From contig NZ_BILY01000020.1 in NCBI RefSeq assembly GCF_004000805.1, forward strand, positions 44,410 through 108,409: a DNA stretch of 64,000 nt, written 5' to 3'. The translations under genes and the position numbers were made by a program. Position 1 is the first letter of the stretch; every line of letters starts with the position of its first letter. Source of the DNA: Paenibacillus glycanilyticus NBRC 16618. GTDB taxonomy: Bacteria > Bacillota > Bacilli > Paenibacillales > Paenibacillaceae. Shown here in pieces: positions 62,282 to 64,000 of this stretch. The notes under the pieces are model-generated. The model did not search any database. It saw only the letters and a program-made list of their open reading frames with translations, and had not been told where the DNA came from.

Positions 62282-62634
62282 ACATGTTTAATTTCGCCGA
62301 TGGAGTCATCGCGGTTCATGGTGACAGCAATGACGTCAAACCGCATGGGAGGATAGGTTAAATGTCTCATTCGCAAATACACCTGGGCGACAAGCGCCAC
62401 CTGCTGCTGCTTGCGCCGGTCTACGGATTCGGCCGCCGTCCCGAATCGACCTCCCGCTCTTCTTGTTCTTACTTCGACAAAAACAAGCGTATCATCGATG
62501 GTTGCGATAATATCGATTTCTCCGGATCGGCAGCGCCAATTCCTCTCAATGACAGTATATCCGCCGTTCTCGAGATATTGGCAAGCGGCCGTTTCGCCGG
62601 CCAGCCCGGTATGCCTTCTGCGGTCCTCACTCAT
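62266..62634 (-). CDS. YraN / UPF0102 family nuclease-fold protein
   Basis: 122 residues. HTGLAGETAACQYLENGGYTVIERNWRCRSGEIDIIATIDDTLVFVEVRTRRAGGRFGTAAESVDRRKQQQVALVAQVYLR is the UPF0102 family, a restriction-endonuclease-like fold with GEIDII and VFVEVRTR containing the usual Asp/Glu-x-Lys-type residues (here Arg replaces Lys). The true activity is not established. GAGGG precedes the ATG at MSEDRRRH; it overlaps the FlhB-like gene by eight bases. Confidence 0.93.
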   Translation of the reverse strand: MSEDRRRHTGLAGETAACQYLENGGYTVIERNWRCRSGEIDIIATIDDTLVFVEVRTRRAGGRFGTAAESVDRRKQQQVALVAQVYLRMRHLTYPPMRFDVIAVTMNRDDSIGEIKHVKAAF

Positions 62635-62932
62635 CCAAATCCCTCGCTCTCTGATCGGAACGATAAACAAAGCTCAGGATCTCGGCGACCAGCGTATAAA
62701 GCTCGGGCGGTATCGATTGATCGACATCCAGCTTGGACAATACTTCCACAAGCGAAGAGTCCTGCTGCACTGGCACTTGATGCTCTGCCGCCTGCTCCAA
62801 TATTTGCTCCGCCAAATAACCTCTCCCTTTAGCGGTTACGACCGGCGCTTTGTGCACGCCGGGCTCATATTTCAACGCTACGGCCTTTTTAACCGTCCTC
62901 TTCTCTTTACCGTTCTTCTGTTCCGAACTCAT
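62627..62932 (-). CDS. ylqH: FlhB C-terminal domain-like protein (YlqH-like)
   Basis: 101 residues. KKAVALKYEPGVHKAPVVTAKGRGYLAEQILEQAAEHQVPVQQDSSLVEVLSKLDVDQSIPPELYTLVAEILSFVYRSDQ aligns along its whole length with FlhB of this window after the cleavage site ([33 protein letters not shown] and so on). The self-cleavage motif NPTH and all membrane segments are missing. It starts inside the stop of the preceding gene as ATGA. B. subtilis ylqH has the same position. A soluble partner or regulator of export is possible but not shown. Confidence 0.88.
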   Translation of the reverse strand: MSSEQKNGKEKRTVKKAVALKYEPGVHKAPVVTAKGRGYLAEQILEQAAEHQVPVQQDSSLVEVLSKLDVDQSIPPELYTLVAEILSFVYRSDQRARDLDE

Positions 62933-64000
62933 GCCCGTATGTCGACTCCTTTATAACGCGTGTTCACGAATTGAGCCGGATCCGGCATGATCCGTTTAAC
63001 CCCTTCTCCCTCATCGCTATCCGCTCTTGTTGGAGTAGCGCGAAGGGATAGGAGCTGATAGCCCGCCTGATTAAGACTTGCCGTTATTTCATTGCGGGAG
63101 GAATCTACAAGCGCAGCTATTGCAGGATGATCGTTCCATAACGTCAAGCTGACGATTTTGTCCATGACATTCACGTCAACCAAGGTAGGTCCTAAAGTCT
63201 TCATCGACAAATCGAACAACAAACGGCAATTCTCAGCGTCCAGCTGGCCTTGCCGCCCTCTTCTCGTCTGAATATGAACGGAAGCGGTCTGATTCCCATC
63301 CGGGCCGGTAAGCGGCACAAACATCGTCAGATGGGAGAAAACGGCTCCGTTTCGTTCCGGGGATAACAGCAGCTGCTGTCCCGTTATCTGCTGGACGAGC
63401 TGTTGCGCGGTCTCGCGCAAAGCAGGCGGTGCGTCGCTGGATGCGGCAATGGCAAGCAGCGTACTCTTTAGCGATTCCTGCGCTGCAGGCTTGGCATCAT
63501 CCGCGCTCACCCTGTCCGGTGACAGCTGTTGCGGTGTCACTGGCAACTCGCGGGATCGCTCGGTATGGACCGTTCTCTGCTCTTTGTCGAGAGGCGCAGC
63601 TGCTTCAGCCTGGTCCGACTGTTGCCCTGCCGCTTGCTGGGCATTCGAGCTTTGACGCGTCTCCTGGCGACCTTCTGCCGGCTGTTGGCGTGTTAGCGCA
63701 TCCGCAGAGCCCTGTGGACTGCGTGCAGCGATTGGCTCGTCTGCAACCCCGCTGTCGTTGCCATTGCCGCTGACCACCATTGAAGCATCCTGCTCCTGAG
63801 GCTGAACAGCCCCTTGAGAGGGCGGGACCTTCAATTGCTTCGACAATTGATTCTCATAGTCGACGCCCATCCATTTCATCATCTGGCCCAGCCAGTTACC
63901 GGATGAGGCTGTGCTGCCGCCCGTGGCCGCGCCAGGGCGAGCGCCTTGCGGCTCCGCGCCATGCTCCGCGGGCTCCGCCGCGGACGCTTGCGCTGCCGCA
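62929..64000 (-). CDS. ylqG: FliK-like (Flg_hook-type) protein, partial at window edge (YlqG-like)
   Basis: The open frame runs from the window edge to 62929 with no stop; the internal ATG at 63882 is probably not the start. The visible 356 residues begin with an Ala/Gly/Gln/Glu-rich, disordered part. The C-terminal 100 residues (QLDAENCRLLFDLSMKTLGPTLVDVNVMDKIVSLTLWNDHPAIAALVDSSRNEITASLNQAGYQLLSLRATP) resemble the Flg_hook domain of FliK. It overlaps the FlhB-C-like gene as ATGA. B. subtilis has ylqG before ylqH. The missing N terminus leaves the full size unknown. Confidence 0.7.
   Translation of the reverse strand, partial: AAAQASAAEPAEHGAEPQGARPGAATGGSTASSGNWLGQMMKWMGVDYENQLSKQLKVPPSQGAVQPQEQDASMVVSGNGNDSGVADEPIAARSPQGSADALTRQQPAEGRQETRQSSNAQQAAGQQSDQAEAAAPLDKEQRTVHTERSRELPVTPQQLSPDRVSADDAKPAAQESLKSTLLAIAASSDAPPALRETAQQLVQQITGQQLLLSPERNGAVFSHLTMFVPLTGPDGNQTASVHIQTRRGRQGQLDAENCRLLFDLSMKTLGPTLVDVNVMDKIVSLTLWNDHPAIAALVDSSRNEITASLNQAGYQLLSLRATPTRADSDEGEGVKRIMPDPAQFVNTRYKGVDIRA

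Overview
The window is a chromosomal core region of a low-GC-lineage Gram-positive bacterium of the Bacillales. Gene order closely follows the Bacillus subtilis ylqG-ylqH-sucCD-dprA-topA-trmFO-clpQY-codY-fla/che-rpsB-tsf-pyrH-frr-uppS-cdsA-dxr-rseP-proS-polC-rimP-nusA-infB-rbfA chromosome arm. The near-even base composition, a short EF-Ts (216 aa), an IF-2 with a very glycine-rich N-terminal arm and a flagellar operon with extra small genes together suggest Paenibacillus or a close relative. This genus call is inferred from remembered synteny and protein character, not from a database search.

Layout: every gene except one (comM, about 60.7-62.2 kb) is on the minus strand, so the biological reading order runs from high to low coordinates. 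From 64.0 kb downward: a FliK-like/FlhB-C-like pair plus a YraN nuclease-fold protein (62.3-64.0); the plus-strand comM/yifB AAA+ gene; sucCD of the TCA cycle (58.2-60.4); dprA, topA and trmFO (53.4-58.1); the HslVU protease and codY (50.5-53.3). The long fla/che operon (19.2-50.3) encodes rod, MS-ring, switch, export apparatus, hook assembly factors, chemotaxis signalling, sigma-D and a SwrB-like protein. Next come rpsB-tsf-pyrH-frr-uppS-cdsA (14.5-19.0), with attenuator-like hairpins between several genes; dxr-rseP-proS-polC (5.9-14.2); and the rimP-nusA-ylxR-ylxQ-infB-rbfA-nrnA operon (1-5.8) behind a promoter and structured leader.

How the genes fit together: the fla/che block is almost a complete parts list for the basal body, type III export gate and chemotaxis core (CheA, W, B, C, D, Y with FliY), ending with the sigma factor for late flagellar genes. 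CodY, a GTP and branched-chain amino acid sensor, lies immediately upstream of its first gene. The rest is translation (S2, EF-Ts, RRF, IF-2, NusA, RbfA, RimP, ProRS), replication (PolC, TopA) and envelope or isoprenoid synthesis (Dxr, UppS, CdsA).

There are no tRNA, rRNA, CRISPR, prophage or insertion-sequence features that I can recognise. The most unusual items are the FliK-like/FlhB-C-like pair outside the flagellar operon, several dyad-symmetric intergenic structures (before dxr, between sucC and comM, in the comM and rimP leaders) and a few conserved-looking genes of unknown function near the end of the fla/che operon.
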